A stretch of DNA of 64,000 bases from Haloarcula nitratireducens (GTDB lineage Archaea; Halobacteriota; Halobacteria; Halobacteriales; Haloarculaceae): the NCBI RefSeq assembly GCF_019599505.1, contig NZ_RKLT01000011.1, positions 32,700 to 96,699 of the forward strand, given 5' to 3'. The first letter of the stretch is position 1. Every line of letters starts with the position of its first letter. The notes under the pieces are model-generated. The model had not been told where the DNA came from. It did not search any database and saw only the letters and a list, made by a program, of their open reading frames with translations. Positions 44,252 through 53,416 of the stretch are shown in pieces. A program made the translations under genes and the position numbers.

Positions 44252-45697
44252 ATGAGTGTGCTCAATCGATTACTCCCGGACACCGAGGAAGATATTGGTC
44301 GGTTCGTCGTTGTCGCCGCCGGACTCGCCGCGCTGAGCGGGTTGCTGTTCGGGTTCGACACCGGCGTTATCTCCGGCGCGCTCCTCTACATCAACGAGAG
44401 TTTCCCTGTACTCGCCGAGTCGAGTTTTCTCCAAGGAGTCGTCGTTAGCGGATCGATGTTCGGCGCGGCAATTGGCGCAGCCACCGGCGGATGGCTCGCA
44501 GACGCCATTGGGCGCAAACGCCTGATCTTCGCCGGTGGCTTGCTGTTTTTCGTTGGATCGGCTGGGATGGCAATCTCACCAACGGTGAACTGGCTAATCG
44601 TCTCTCGGTTCGTGGACGGCCTCGGAATCGGGTTCGCATCGGTTGTAGCGCCGCTGTACATCTCTGAGATCGCTCCGCCCGAGGTACGGGGCTCGCTCGT
44701 GACGCTAAATCAGATCGCCATCACGGGGGGGCAGCTTGTATCCTATGTCACCAACTTCGCGCTGGCGAGAATTCTACTTGACGCTGGGCTCACTTGGCGG
44801 GTCATGCTCGGAACCGGCGTCATCCCCGCTGCGATACTCTTACTCAGCATAGTTTTCCTCCCGGAGAGCCCGCGATGGCTCGTGGAACAAGGCGAAAAGC
44901 ACGAGGCGCGTTCCGTGCTTACCAAAATTCGTGAGAGAGACGACATTGGCGGCGAAATGAGCGAGATTGAACGTATGGTAGATATGGAAGAGGAAGGGTT
45001 GGGCGAACTACTGGAACCATGGGTTCGACCGATGCTGATCGTCGGAGTTGGACTTGCGATACTCCAGCAGGCGGTCGGTATCAACGCGGTAATCTACTAT
45101 ACCCCTATTATCCTCGAGGCTACTGGCTTCAGCAACCTCGCCTCACTCGTCGGCACCATGGGAGTCGGTCTCATCAACATGAGCCTATCGATTGTCGCGG
45201 CGCTCCTGCTTGACCGTGTCGGACGCCGCCCGCTGTTACTCGTTGGATTCACTGGTATGTTCGCCACACTATCGATACTGGGCGGACTCTACTACTTCGT
45301 GGGTCTCTCGACCACCATCGGGATGATAGCCCTCGCAATGATTCTGCTATTCGTGGCGTTCCACGCGGTGAGTATCGGTTCGATCTACTGGTTAATGTCT
45401 TCGGAGATCTTCCCACTCAACATTCGCGGTACTGCGATCGGTGTCTGTACAGTTATCCTCTGGCTCGGGAACTTCGCTGTCGCGCAGCTCTTCCCAATGC
45501 TGTTCGACATCGGGCCGGCAATCGCGTTCTGGACGTTTGCTGCCGTGGCCGTAATCGGGGTCGTATTCACATATTCGCTTGTTCCTGAGACGAAGGGCCG
45601 GAGCTTGGAAGAAATCGAGTCCGACCTCCGGGATACGGCAATCGGCAAAGACAACGTCGAACTTGCGGACCGTCCGAAGGCAGACCAAGTGGATTGA
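44252..45697 (+). CDS. MFS sugar porter (inositol/hexose:H+ symporter type)
   Basis: A 481-residue 12-helix transporter. Sugar-porter signatures are visible: LFGFDTGVISGALLYI in helix 1, GGWLADAIGRKR between helices 2 and 3, PLYISEIAPPEVRGSLVTLNQIAITGGQL, QQAVGINAVIYYTP in helix 7, LLDRVGRRPLL, and VPETKGRSLEEIE at the end. IolT, XylE and GalP belong to this family. It offers a second, ion-coupled uptake route beside the ABC importer. The start codon lies just after the mmsA remnant, so an older promoter may have been reused. Confidence 0.93.
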   Translation: MSVLNRLLPDTEEDIGRFVVVAAGLAALSGLLFGFDTGVISGALLYINESFPVLAESSFLQGVVVSGSMFGAAIGAATGGWLADAIGRKRLIFAGGLLFFVGSAGMAISPTVNWLIVSRFVDGLGIGFASVVAPLYISEIAPPEVRGSLVTLNQIAITGGQLVSYVTNFALARILLDAGLTWRVMLGTGVIPAAILLLSIVFLPESPRWLVEQGEKHEARSVLTKIRERDDIGGEMSEIERMVDMEEEGLGELLEPWVRPMLIVGVGLAILQQAVGINAVIYYTPIILEATGFSNLASLVGTMGVGLINMSLSIVAALLLDRVGRRPLLLVGFTGMFATLSILGGLYYFVGLSTTIGMIALAMILLFVAFHAVSIGSIYWLMSSEIFPLNIRGTAIGVCTVILWLGNFAVAQLFPMLFDIGPAIAFWTFAAVAVIGVVFTYSLVPETKGRSLEEIESDLRDTAIGKDNVELADRPKADQVD

Positions 45698-45717
45698 GAT
45701 AACGCACTTTGGGACTG

Positions 45718-45733
45718 TCTTTACTTTTGTTTT
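45718..45733 (+). terminator. T-rich putative terminator after the sugar porter
   Basis: T-runs (TCTTTACTTTTGTTTT) begin about 20 bp after the stop codon, the kind of signal that ends archaeal transcription. Confidence 0.4.
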
Positions 45734-45981
45734 GCCGATGCCGTTTGCTGACTGTTCGTTACTAATGCAAATCATTCGATAGAGTGCGTAATCTATGACC
45801 CGTTTGATTATGGCAACCAACTAAAGTGATACCTTCTATTAGACGTGAGTAGAGAACCAGCAACATCACGGACAAGAGACGAATCAGAACCGCCGAGTGC
45901 GAATCAAGCGCGGCCATCAATACTTCTCAGTGCGAAAGTGATTTCAAAGGGTTTGTATCGGATGGGCACACACCCAACAGT

Positions 45982-47145
45982 ATGGCAGAAAATGTAGTCG
46001 TACTTGGCTCCGGCTATGCCGGAGCTGGCGCGATTAATAGCCTAGAAGCGGAGTTGAACGGTGAGGCAGATATCACATGGATTTCGGATACAGAGTATCA
46101 TCTGGTGTTGCATGAAGCCCACCGATGCATTCGAAATCCCGATGTACAAGAGAACATCACGATTCCAGTCCAAGAAATCAAACGGTCATCCACTACGTTC
46201 CTCCAAGATCGAGTTGTCGGGATCAATACGGACACCCGTGAGGTGGAATTGACTGACAATGGTTCGGTGAAGTACGATTATTTGCTCATTGGGCTCGGAT
46301 CGCAGACAGCGTTTTTCGGAATCGAAGGGCTAGAAGAGTATGCATTCACCTTGAAGAGCTTAAACGATGCATTGGCGATTCACGACGAGATTCAACAGGT
46401 AGCTCGCGAAGCGTCACAGAGTGAACCCGCTCAAATCGTCATCGGTGGCGCAGGCCTCTCCGGTATTCAAACGGCGGGAGAAATCGCAGAGCTACGAGAT
46501 GAATATGAGTTGCCGCTAGATATCCACCTGGTGGAAGGACTTGACAACGTTCTTCCGAACAGCGATCCGGAACTCCAAGGCGCACTACGAAAGCGGCTAG
46601 AAGCTCGCGATATCGAGATCAAGTGCGGCGAGTTCATCGGCGAAGTCGACGACGAAACCATCTATATCGGGGACGAGACGGAATTGAGCTATGACGTACT
46701 AGTATGGACCGGCGGTATTACTGGACGAGATTGTATGCAGGATACGGCCCTCGAAAAGCACGAGCACAACCACCGGATCCAGTCTGAAGGGACATTCCAG
46801 ACGGAAAACGAGCGAGTATTTGCCATCGGTGATTGTGCGCTAATTGAGCAGCCCGACGAGCAGCCAGCGCCACCAACAGCCCAATCCGCTTGGCAGGCAG
46901 CCGATGTGGCTGGTGAAAACATCGCACGAGCTATACGGGGTCAACCTCTGAAATCCTGGACACACAAGGATAAGGGGACCGTTGTTTCCGTAGGCGAGAA
47001 AGCAGTTGCACATAACGTACTGGGACTGCCAATAAACACGATCGGGGGAGCGCCGGCAAAAGTGCTGAAAAAAGGAATCGCGGCCCGGTGGATATCTGAC
47101 GTAAGCGGTATGAGCCGGGCTGCCAAGGCATGGCCCGATATGTAG
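45982..47145 (+). CDS. FAD-dependent NAD(P)H dehydrogenase (NDH-2 type)
   Basis: A 387-residue pyridine nucleotide-disulfide oxidoreductase-type flavoprotein. It has an FAD-binding Rossmann fold (VVVLGSGYAGAGAINSL), a second nucleotide fold (QIVIGGAGLSGIQTAGEIAEL), and the FAD-binding GENERVFAIGDCALIEQP-like segment (NERVFAIGDCAL). The C-terminus (VLKKGIAARWISDVSGMSRA) is amphipathic, as in membrane-associated NDH-2, which passes electrons from NADH to quinone without proton pumping. It could regenerate NAD+ for the many dehydrogenases of the island. It has its own promoter region of ~280 bp. Confidence 0.88.
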   Translation: MAENVVVLGSGYAGAGAINSLEAELNGEADITWISDTEYHLVLHEAHRCIRNPDVQENITIPVQEIKRSSTTFLQDRVVGINTDTREVELTDNGSVKYDYLLIGLGSQTAFFGIEGLEEYAFTLKSLNDALAIHDEIQQVAREASQSEPAQIVIGGAGLSGIQTAGEIAELRDEYELPLDIHLVEGLDNVLPNSDPELQGALRKRLEARDIEIKCGEFIGEVDDETIYIGDETELSYDVLVWTGGITGRDCMQDTALEKHEHNHRIQSEGTFQTENERVFAIGDCALIEQPDEQPAPPTAQSAWQAADVAGENIARAIRGQPLKSWTHKDKGTVVSVGEKAVAHNVLGLPINTIGGAPAKVLKKGIAARWISDVSGMSRAAKAWPDM

Positions 47146-47281
47146 AACAGAAGTGAACGGCTTTAGCCATCAGAAGTGATTCACCCATAGCGTATTGTTC
47201 AGACACCAAACTGAGCTAGCCGATGCGAATTTTAACTGCGAACCGATAACACAAATAGCCTCCAAGAAGACAACTCAACTA

Positions 47282-47572
47282 ATGGAACAGAAGTCCAATC
47301 CGCCTGATGGCCAGAGTATGTCTGTTGCCGAACTTCCACCGAGTTCGAAACTTGTCTTCAAAATACTGCAGTACGAAGGCGAGCTTACACAGAAACAAAT
47401 CGCAGAAAAGGCCATACTCAGTCCCAGAACAGTCCGCTCTGCGGTGACTCGGCTTGAGGAAGCAGATGAAATCGTGTCATGGACCAAATGCGGAGACGCC
47501 CGAAAGAAAATCTACACGATTACGAACGAAACACAAGAAAAAACAGCCGACGCGTACCCATTTCCACAATAA
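47282..47572 (+). CDS. Small MarR-type winged-helix regulator
   Basis: A 96-residue DNA-binding protein: SVAELPPSSKLVFKILQYEGELTQKQIAEKAILSPRTVRSAVTRLEEADEIV is a complete helix-turn-helix plus wing. ATG 47282 (MEQKSNPPDGQ) is preferred; the open frame begins at 47195 with unrelated sequence. It resembles the small haloarchaeal TrmB/MarR-like proteins. It follows the NDH-2 gene after about 135 bp. Target unknown. Confidence 0.75.
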   Translation: MEQKSNPPDGQSMSVAELPPSSKLVFKILQYEGELTQKQIAEKAILSPRTVRSAVTRLEEADEIVSWTKCGDARKKIYTITNETQEKTADAYPFPQ

Positions 47573-47655
47573 ATCATCTCCGCTACGGACGCTCGACATT
47601 GTTTTCCGAAATGCTCGGAGGGAGGGCTAACTCGATTACAAAAATGGAGTAGCAT

Positions 47656-48831
47656 TCAGTAATCGAGGGAGAACAGAGAATTGACCGCGAGGAGACCGCA
47701 GACGAGGACAAGGAGTACGACAAGAAAGCCTAAGGAGATGACCCATCCGTACTGATCAGCCAGAAACCCGAGGGCAACTGATCCCGTGGCGGCGACGACC
47801 ATATACACTGTTCTGAATAATCCGAAGCCAAAGCCGCGCTCGCCTTCGTCAATGCGATCCATGAATCGAGGGAATACTGCCGCACCCCAACTCATGCCTA
47901 ATCCGAGCAATCCGATACCGAGAGCGATTTCTTCGATATTTGACCCGCGGAGTAGTAATCCGATGCCAGCGATGCTAAAGACCATACACGACACGATCGC
48001 AACGTCACGACCCAGTCGGTCAGCGACGACTCCGACACCCGTCTGGAGGACGCCCTGAACCACGAAATAGGCAGCGAACAGCGTTCCTGCGAGCGTCTGC
48101 GAATAGCCATGGTACTGTACGAAGAACGCCGGGAGAAACGAGGCGAGTCCCTGCCACGAGAATTCGACGATAATCGCGATGATACCAGTGAAAACGACCG
48201 TCGGTCGAGTAAGCATCTCTACAATCTTATCGCGGTCAACCTGATCACGCATCGGCTCGTCGGGCTGTCGAGGTTCGGAGGAGCGAATCCCGGCCACGAT
48301 CAGCGCGGTAATCGGGAGCGCGACCAACGTTCCAAGTGCCACTGCAGGCCGCCAACCGAATCTGACTGCTATTCCAGAAACGACTACAGGAGCCAAGAGT
48401 CCTGCGAGCGGTGCCCCAGAATTGTGAATACCGATAGCGGTCCCGATACCATCGTAGATTCGCGTGATAAGTGCCGTCGCTACGCTATAGTGAAGCCCAG
48501 CGACAGCTCCCAGAACGACGACACCCAAGACGAAGACACCGAATGTTGGAGCGAAAGCGATAAGCAGCGCTGAGAGACCAGTACCACCGACTGAAGCGAG
48601 GATTAGTCGTCGATCTCCGAATCGGTCAGCGAGAATTCCACTCGGGAACTGCGTCAGGGCATACGTGAACCACATCCCAGTCAATGCTCCACCGATCAAC
48701 GTATTCGACGTGTGAAATTCGGTCGCGATATCGGGGACAACCGGGCTAAGCGCGAGTCGACCAAATACCGTAACGAAAAGCGCGAGCGTACAAAGCGCCA
48801 ACACCGTCTTTCGATACTGCCACTCATGCAT
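47656..48831 (-). CDS. MFS transporter
   Basis: A 391-residue protein with about 12 hydrophobic helices. Family motifs: GMWFTYALTQFPSGILADRFGDRRLILA in helices 2-3 and a second ADRLGRDVAI loop between helices 8 and 9. ATG 48831 (MHEWQYRKTVLALC) is chosen because it fits the usual N-terminus before helix 1, while the open frame to 48927 adds hydrophobic noise. Substrate unknown; it looks like the broad organic anion/drug transporter branch, not the sugar porters. It is convergent with the regulator at 47282. Confidence 0.85.
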   Translation of the reverse strand: MHEWQYRKTVLALCTLALFVTVFGRLALSPVVPDIATEFHTSNTLIGGALTGMWFTYALTQFPSGILADRFGDRRLILASVGGTGLSALLIAFAPTFGVFVLGVVVLGAVAGLHYSVATALITRIYDGIGTAIGIHNSGAPLAGLLAPVVVSGIAVRFGWRPAVALGTLVALPITALIVAGIRSSEPRQPDEPMRDQVDRDKIVEMLTRPTVVFTGIIAIIVEFSWQGLASFLPAFFVQYHGYSQTLAGTLFAAYFVVQGVLQTGVGVVADRLGRDVAIVSCMVFSIAGIGLLLRGSNIEEIALGIGLLGLGMSWGAAVFPRFMDRIDEGERGFGFGLFRTVYMVVAATGSVALGFLADQYGWVISLGFLVVLLVLVCGLLAVNSLFSLDY

Positions 48832-49088
48832 TCTCAGTCTCAGCCATGCTTTCAGCCGAGTGCTTAAGAACAGAGCGATTCCTGTAATTCGAAAACTGAT
48901 ATAGAAAAGTAGAGAGGGATGTTCCAAATTCAGTATACAATTCGAAGCTGTAGATATCTAATCTCCTACGTTAGTGGATAAATATTCATACAAGATCATA
49001 TGCCCCAAATTTGTATGTCTATTTTGAATCGAGCGGGCCGAGTAAGGCAATAAGGAAGCGACAGTGGTATCAGTACTTCACTCGCTAC

Positions 49089-50321
49089 TCATACATCAGA
49101 ATCGATCTCATCGAGGGCTTCTGTCGCCACATCTCCTAACTCTCCGGCTTCAATGTGTGAGTAGCGCTCCCGCACCATCTCCTCGGAGTTATCGAGATAC
49201 CGGGCTGCAACCGTATACCCAAACGCCCGAACGAGCACCTCACCCATTCCCCGTCGACCGCCGTGCGGTGCGAGATAGTCGTGTTTCGGATGGTCGATAT
49301 CGATGTCCGCTGCGCCTGAGAGTCGCTGGAGAATCGATCGTGCACCATCCGTTGTAATCGACGGCGGTCGAACGTCCTCCTCAAGCGCTAGTAACAGGTC
49401 GCGAGCGCACTCGTCACGTTGCTCATCAATTACCTCCGAGCGTTCCCCGCGGTCAGCCAGCTCGTCTTGCACAAGCGTCGCGAGTGTCCGTTGGTCAAAC
49501 GTTGGGAACACTGGCCAGCGCTCAGTTGGTGGATCCATGAGTTTGCGGTAGCTCCGCAGCGGCGAAATTACCGGGTCGGGGAGGCTTGCGGCGTCCCACT
49601 GCTGTTTCTTTCGGTAGACGTCCATACTCCCATCCTCAAGCGAGATGTCCTCCCAGCGGACCCCACGCCGGCGTGGATCGTTTGGGTCCCGAAGCAGTTC
49701 CCCAACACGGACGGCTGTGTACGCGAGGACGAATACGAGCGCACGGTCACGAGCCGTCTTCAGAGCGGTGTAGCGAGCTCGCTGCTTCTCGAGGGAATCA
49801 GTATCCTCCGGGAGTGTCGTGTACCCCTCAATGGCGTCGCGGGCCCGCTCGTCAACGTGTCGAGTAAGCGCGTGGCGCTGTTCGGACGTCCAGGCCTGCT
49901 GATCACCAGGCTTGCGACCGTCGTCTTCGGGAAGCGGCGCCATTGCACTCGCTCGTTGGGCATAGTGTGCTTCGAGGTAGCCTTCGTTGACGCACCAGCC
50001 ACACCACGCAGAGATATAGCGGTAATAAGTTTGTACAGTATTCTGCTTGAGCCCGCGGTCACCGGCGAGGTGACGGGCATACGCTCGGAAGACGCGTTCG
50101 TCGAGGTCTTCGAAGGTTGGTTCGCGGTCAGCACCGTCAGGGACGATCCCAATCCAGTCATCGTCACCACGGTCGCCGGCAGCCCACTCAACGAACCGTC
50201 CGAGTTCGCGTGCTGCGTTACGTCGATAGTTCCCGCCGTCGCCACCGCGGCCTTTCCCCTTGTCCTGAAGGTACCGCTCGAAGCTGTCGCCAAGCGATGT
50301 CGAGAGTGCTCGGTCAGGCAT
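49089..50321 (-). CDS. Tyrosine recombinase / integrase
   Basis: A 410-residue site-specific recombinase. The N-terminal SAM-like core-binding domain (about 15-125) has FERYLQDKGKGRGGDGGNYR. The catalytic domain shows the first Arg in YTAVRVGELL, then PHGGRRGMGEV (HxxR) and the nucleophile Tyr in VRERYSHIEAG. The usual second His is Asn (YLDNSEEM), which some family members tolerate. ATG 50321 (MPDRALSTS) is favoured over ATG 50336. Such enzymes resolve plasmid dimers or integrate elements. No tRNA or att duplication is visible nearby. Confidence 0.88.
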   Translation of the reverse strand: MPDRALSTSLGDSFERYLQDKGKGRGGDGGNYRRNAARELGRFVEWAAGDRGDDDWIGIVPDGADREPTFEDLDERVFRAYARHLAGDRGLKQNTVQTYYRYISAWCGWCVNEGYLEAHYAQRASAMAPLPEDDGRKPGDQQAWTSEQRHALTRHVDERARDAIEGYTTLPEDTDSLEKQRARYTALKTARDRALVFVLAYTAVRVGELLRDPNDPRRRGVRWEDISLEDGSMDVYRKKQQWDAASLPDPVISPLRSYRKLMDPPTERWPVFPTFDQRTLATLVQDELADRGERSEVIDEQRDECARDLLLALEEDVRPPSITTDGARSILQRLSGAADIDIDHPKHDYLAPHGGRRGMGEVLVRAFGYTVAARYLDNSEEMVRERYSHIEAGELGDVATEALDEIDSDV

Positions 50322-50769
50322 CTCCCGGCCCCCCACGTTCCTGCGAGTCCGGTCTCGGCGGCTCTCTCCCGGGGGTAGCGGCGTCCTGAGTTGGTTGTAG
50401 CATTCGTGCTTACCGGACGGCGGCGGGGGACTAAAAACTGGTCGTGATTACCGGCGTAATCATGACCAGCGAGGGATTCTCTCTGTTCCCACTATTTCGG
50501 CATCCAAAGGCCTGTAGCCGAGGAAATTCACCGAGTAGGCATTCTATAAACTACATTCTGCTATACTATTTCGTGAGCGCCGTTCGACCACAGCTTCAGA
50601 AGAGACACTATTTTCCCTTGTGTGCCGTGAAAACCGCATTGTTTCAGTATATTAGGGAGAATCTGCCGTATCTTTCGGTTGACCTCATCATATGCACGAA
50701 GGCAGCCCGCGATTACCATCTCGCAGAGCGTCACCACTCACGAAGAGCGGTCCGATCTGGTAGAGAGTG

Positions 50770-51230
50770 CTAATCCGGAGATCAATGCTGAGTAAACCAG
50801 TTCAACACACTCGCCAGCCGTCAGAACCGGCGCGTACTCCATTACCCTACTGACACCAGCCTTTAACAGAAAGTCGGTTAGCCGCCAGATATTGGACAGC
50901 AGCATTGCGAACACGAAGGAGATAGTCTGACGCGATAGTTCTTCGAGGGCATCTTCGTGATGACGTCGTGCTTGATCAACTTGTAACCGGTCTCGATCTG
51001 CCGGCGACGGCTATACCGATGACAAAACGTCGCGGCCTCCACGGAACCCACTGAGAGGATCGTCGAAGAATTGTTGTTCTGTCTCCTTCCGTCGAGGGAA
51101 TATAGAGAAGCTGTATCGCGTGTGGACTATTATCGCCGTGGACAGTTCCCGACTTAATCATCACGTTCGTTTTATCGTCTCAATGATCTCGTACGCGATA
51201 CTATGAACTCGCTTTGGGAGGAGATACCGA
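50770..51230 (-). pseudogene. Decayed IS4-type transposase
   Basis: The minus strand encodes HRYSRRRQIETGYKLIKHDV, with Tyr, Arg, Glu and Lys spaced as in the IS4 YREK signature (Y-x2-R-x3-E-x6-K). A frameshift follows, then SFVFAMLLSNIWRLTDFLLK in another frame. Upstream pieces (GTVHGDNSPHAIQLLYIPS) are in yet another frame. Neither end nor inverted repeats are clear. This is the only recognisable content of the 1.2-kb region between the integrase and parA, apart from repeats near parA. Confidence 0.65.
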
Positions 51231-51449
51231 AAAGATATTCAAAATAGTGCTCGCAGCTATATCTAAGATTCTTAGATTTTTCTCTAATCCCATTATCTTA
51301 TATTCGCGAGCTGTCCTCCCCTGCCGTACAGCAATATGTCGTTAGCTGACGGTCAAGAAGCAATTAATGAGTGATATAGAGCCAATACTCCCCCAAATAT
51401 CACATAGCACTCCACGATATCTAACACAATTAGATAACTATCTTATCCA

Positions 51450-51501
51450 AGTGTCTTAGATTAGTGTCTTAGGGAAGTGTCGTAGGACAGATGTCTGACG
51501 T
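51450..51501. repeat. Four 13-bp direct repeats before parA
   Basis: AGTGTCTTAGATT, AGTGTCTTAGGGA, AGTGTCGTAGGAC and AGATGTCTGACGT follow each other without a gap, at an exact 13-bp period, in an AT-rich stretch just upstream of the ACTTATCT TATA-like box (about 51505). They are candidate centromere (parS) sites or an operator for the partition operon. Confidence 0.65.
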
Positions 51502-51534
51502 AGATACTTATCTTAGAAAGGCACAGAAGTTTCT

Positions 51535-52404
51535 ATGCTGAGTTATACAGTTTACAGTGAAGCTGGCGGCGTCGGAAAGACATCACTGACTGCAAATCTC
51601 GCCGTCGCACATGCTCGTGGCGGCCTCAATCCCCTCGTCGTCCCACTCGATCCACAGGATGGTGACCTCTCCAGACTACTCGGTGTTGATGACAACCGTG
51701 CAGATAGCAATGCTGATAATCTTGTTCGCCACATGGTCAATAGTCCACGTGGTCCGTTCGACGAACTCGTTCGAACTGCGGAGGGTGTCGATATCGTCCC
51801 CGAGCACAACATGCTCTCGGATTTGTCGAACCACCTTTCACGCGAGCAGTCCAAGGCTGAGGACCTTGGCGACGCGTACAACATTTACGCTCAACTTCGA
51901 CGAGTACTGCGCGACGCTGACGTAGGTGAGAAGTACGACGTCCTCATTTGTGACCCTCCCGCGACAGAGTCCGACCACCTCTACAACGCGATCTACGCGA
52001 CAAGGAACCTCGTCATTCCAGTTGAGCCTAGCTGGAAGGGGCAGGCCAGCGTCGAGGGACTTGCAGACCTCGCGACCAACTTCGCCGAGCAGTTGAATAT
52101 TGACCTTGGTGTCCTCGGTGCTATTCCAAATGGCGTCAAGAACACGAGCGACCAGCGAGAGATGATCGAGGATATCGAATTCCCTGTTCCAGAGACCATC
52201 GCTGACAGAACGTCACTAATGGAAGGCTGTTGGCGACAACAATGCTCGGCATTCCACTACGTCCAGGAGCATCGTGACCGCCGTCGTGACTACGAGTTAG
52301 AGACGCTAGCACAATTGGACCGCCTCGCCCGGTTTCTTGAAGAACAGGGTGGCATCGAAGCACCGAATCCACCCGAACCCGGCGCACTGGAGGAGACAGC
52401 ATGA
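51535..52404 (+). CDS. ParA/Soj-family partition ATPase
   Basis: A 289-residue P-loop ATPase with the deviant Walker A EAGGVGKTSLTANLAVAHA, PLDPQDGDLSRLLG, and Walker B DVLICDPPATESDHLYN. It drives segregation of low-copy plasmids by a nucleotide-dependent gradient. No HTH is present, so DNA specificity must come from the partner. The stop overlaps the next start (ATGA at 52401-52404). A TATA-like element sits about 27 bp upstream, directly after the 13-bp repeats, so repeats and promoter overlap functionally. Confidence 0.93.
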   Translation: MLSYTVYSEAGGVGKTSLTANLAVAHARGGLNPLVVPLDPQDGDLSRLLGVDDNRADSNADNLVRHMVNSPRGPFDELVRTAEGVDIVPEHNMLSDLSNHLSREQSKAEDLGDAYNIYAQLRRVLRDADVGEKYDVLICDPPATESDHLYNAIYATRNLVIPVEPSWKGQASVEGLADLATNFAEQLNIDLGVLGAIPNGVKNTSDQREMIEDIEFPVPETIADRTSLMEGCWRQQCSAFHYVQEHRDRRRDYELETLAQLDRLARFLEEQGGIEAPNPPEPGALEETA

Positions 52405-52805
52405 CTGGGTTCAAATCAGGAGCAAGCAATGACGATCCGCTCGGTAGCAGCGATACTGAGCATGATGAAGCCGCGGAGGCCGATGAACGCCAGCAACAGG
52501 AGACAGTATCTCACGACTCTGCTAATGACGAGATGACGACATCAACGGAGACCCAGTCCTCGACTGTCAGTGGCTTGCCCTGGCTCTACTCTCGGTCATC
52601 GATTACTGACGGTCGAGAAAAGACTGTCCAATTGCACCTTCAGCAGTCCACACTCGATTTAGAGCGGGCAGCTCGTCGAGATATCGAGATCGATGACACA
52701 GTCAAGAAGGCCGACCTGCGAGAGGCTGCGGTCATCGTGGCCCTTGACCGCCATCTCGAAGACGTCGCGGATAAGCTTCGTGAGTGGGGCTACGACGCTG
52801 AGTGA
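52401..52805 (+). CDS. Small partner of ParA (candidate centromere-binding protein)
   Basis: A 134-residue protein. The first ~60 residues are acidic and disordered; the C-terminal part (TVQLHLQQSTLDLERAARRDIEIDDTVKKADLREAAVIVALDRH) has the strand-helix-helix pattern of ribbon-helix-helix proteins. Small RHH partners of ParA bind repeats upstream of their operon. It is translationally coupled to parA. No ParB-type HTH is seen. The assignment rests on position and predicted fold. Confidence 0.65.
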   Translation: MTGFKSGASNDDPLGSSDTEHDEAAEADERQQQETVSHDSANDEMTTSTETQSSTVSGLPWLYSRSSITDGREKTVQLHLQQSTLDLERAARRDIEIDDTVKKADLREAAVIVALDRHLEDVADKLREWGYDAE

Positions 52806-52974
52806 TTGTCGTCGACAGTGGTGTGAGAGACGCAGCACGCGAACTCATGAATTGACGAGAGCAAAGCTGAACACGAGTTTGAGAAGCTAAAACAAAAGGG
52901 AGGTCTACGAGCCTCGCACCAATCAGGTTCACCTTCGAACGATCTGAGTGGATACCAGCAAAAACGCAATACAA

Positions 52975-53391
52975 TCATGCACTAGCAGAGACGTCATCAG
53001 TATCGAGGTCGTCAACGAGTGGGTAATCGATATGCATCTCGATACGGTCGAACGGAACAACAGGCCGCATTGCCCCACCAGGGCCACCTTCTTCGAGGTC
53101 AAGGATGCCGATGACTTCCAGATGCTTGAGGTCAGCATGGACATCGGAAACATCGCGATCGACGAGCCGGGCAGCCTCGCGCATACTCTGGGGATCGTGT
53201 TCTGCAATGGTCTGAATGAGATCCAAGCGCAACGGAGTGAGACTCTCGATGAGATCGTCGTAACTACCGAACTGCAGTGTTACTGCTTCATCAGCGTCAT
53301 TGAGCGTGCCCTCCTCGCCTGCTTGAACGAAGTCTATCGCGTCGTTTCGGAGCTGTTCACGGTCGCCAACAGTGATGTGGAGCGTAGTCAT
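52975..53391 (-). CDS. HTH antitoxin-like DNA-binding protein
   Basis: A 138-residue protein starting MTTLHITVGDREQLRNDAI. A winged-helix region follows (LTPLRLDLIQTIAEHDPQSMREAARLVDRDVSDVHADLKHLEVIGIL), then a hydrophobic FDRIEMHIDYPL segment. It matches the HVO_A0114-type DNA-binding family known beside TumE-like toxins. An ATG at 53442 is possible but would overlap the toxin gene by 26 bp. It would neutralise the toxin and repress the operon by binding the palindromes at 53742-53793. Confidence 0.75.
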   Translation of the reverse strand: MTTLHITVGDREQLRNDAIDFVQAGEEGTLNDADEAVTLQFGSYDDLIESLTPLRLDLIQTIAEHDPQSMREAARLVDRDVSDVHADLKHLEVIGILDLEEGGPGGAMRPVVPFDRIEMHIDYPLVDDLDTDDVSASA

Positions 53392-53416
53392 GGTCAGGTT
53401 GGTTTTGATTCGGTGG

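Noticed and set aside
49419..50378. 319-codon plus-strand open frame
   Set aside because: Antisense shadow of the tyrosine recombinase, which carries the catalytic Arg, HxxR and Tyr.
51240..51534. CRISPR-like array in the TCTTAG-rich region before parA
   Set aside because: The repeats are 13 bp and adjacent without spacers, so they are iterons and not CRISPR repeats.
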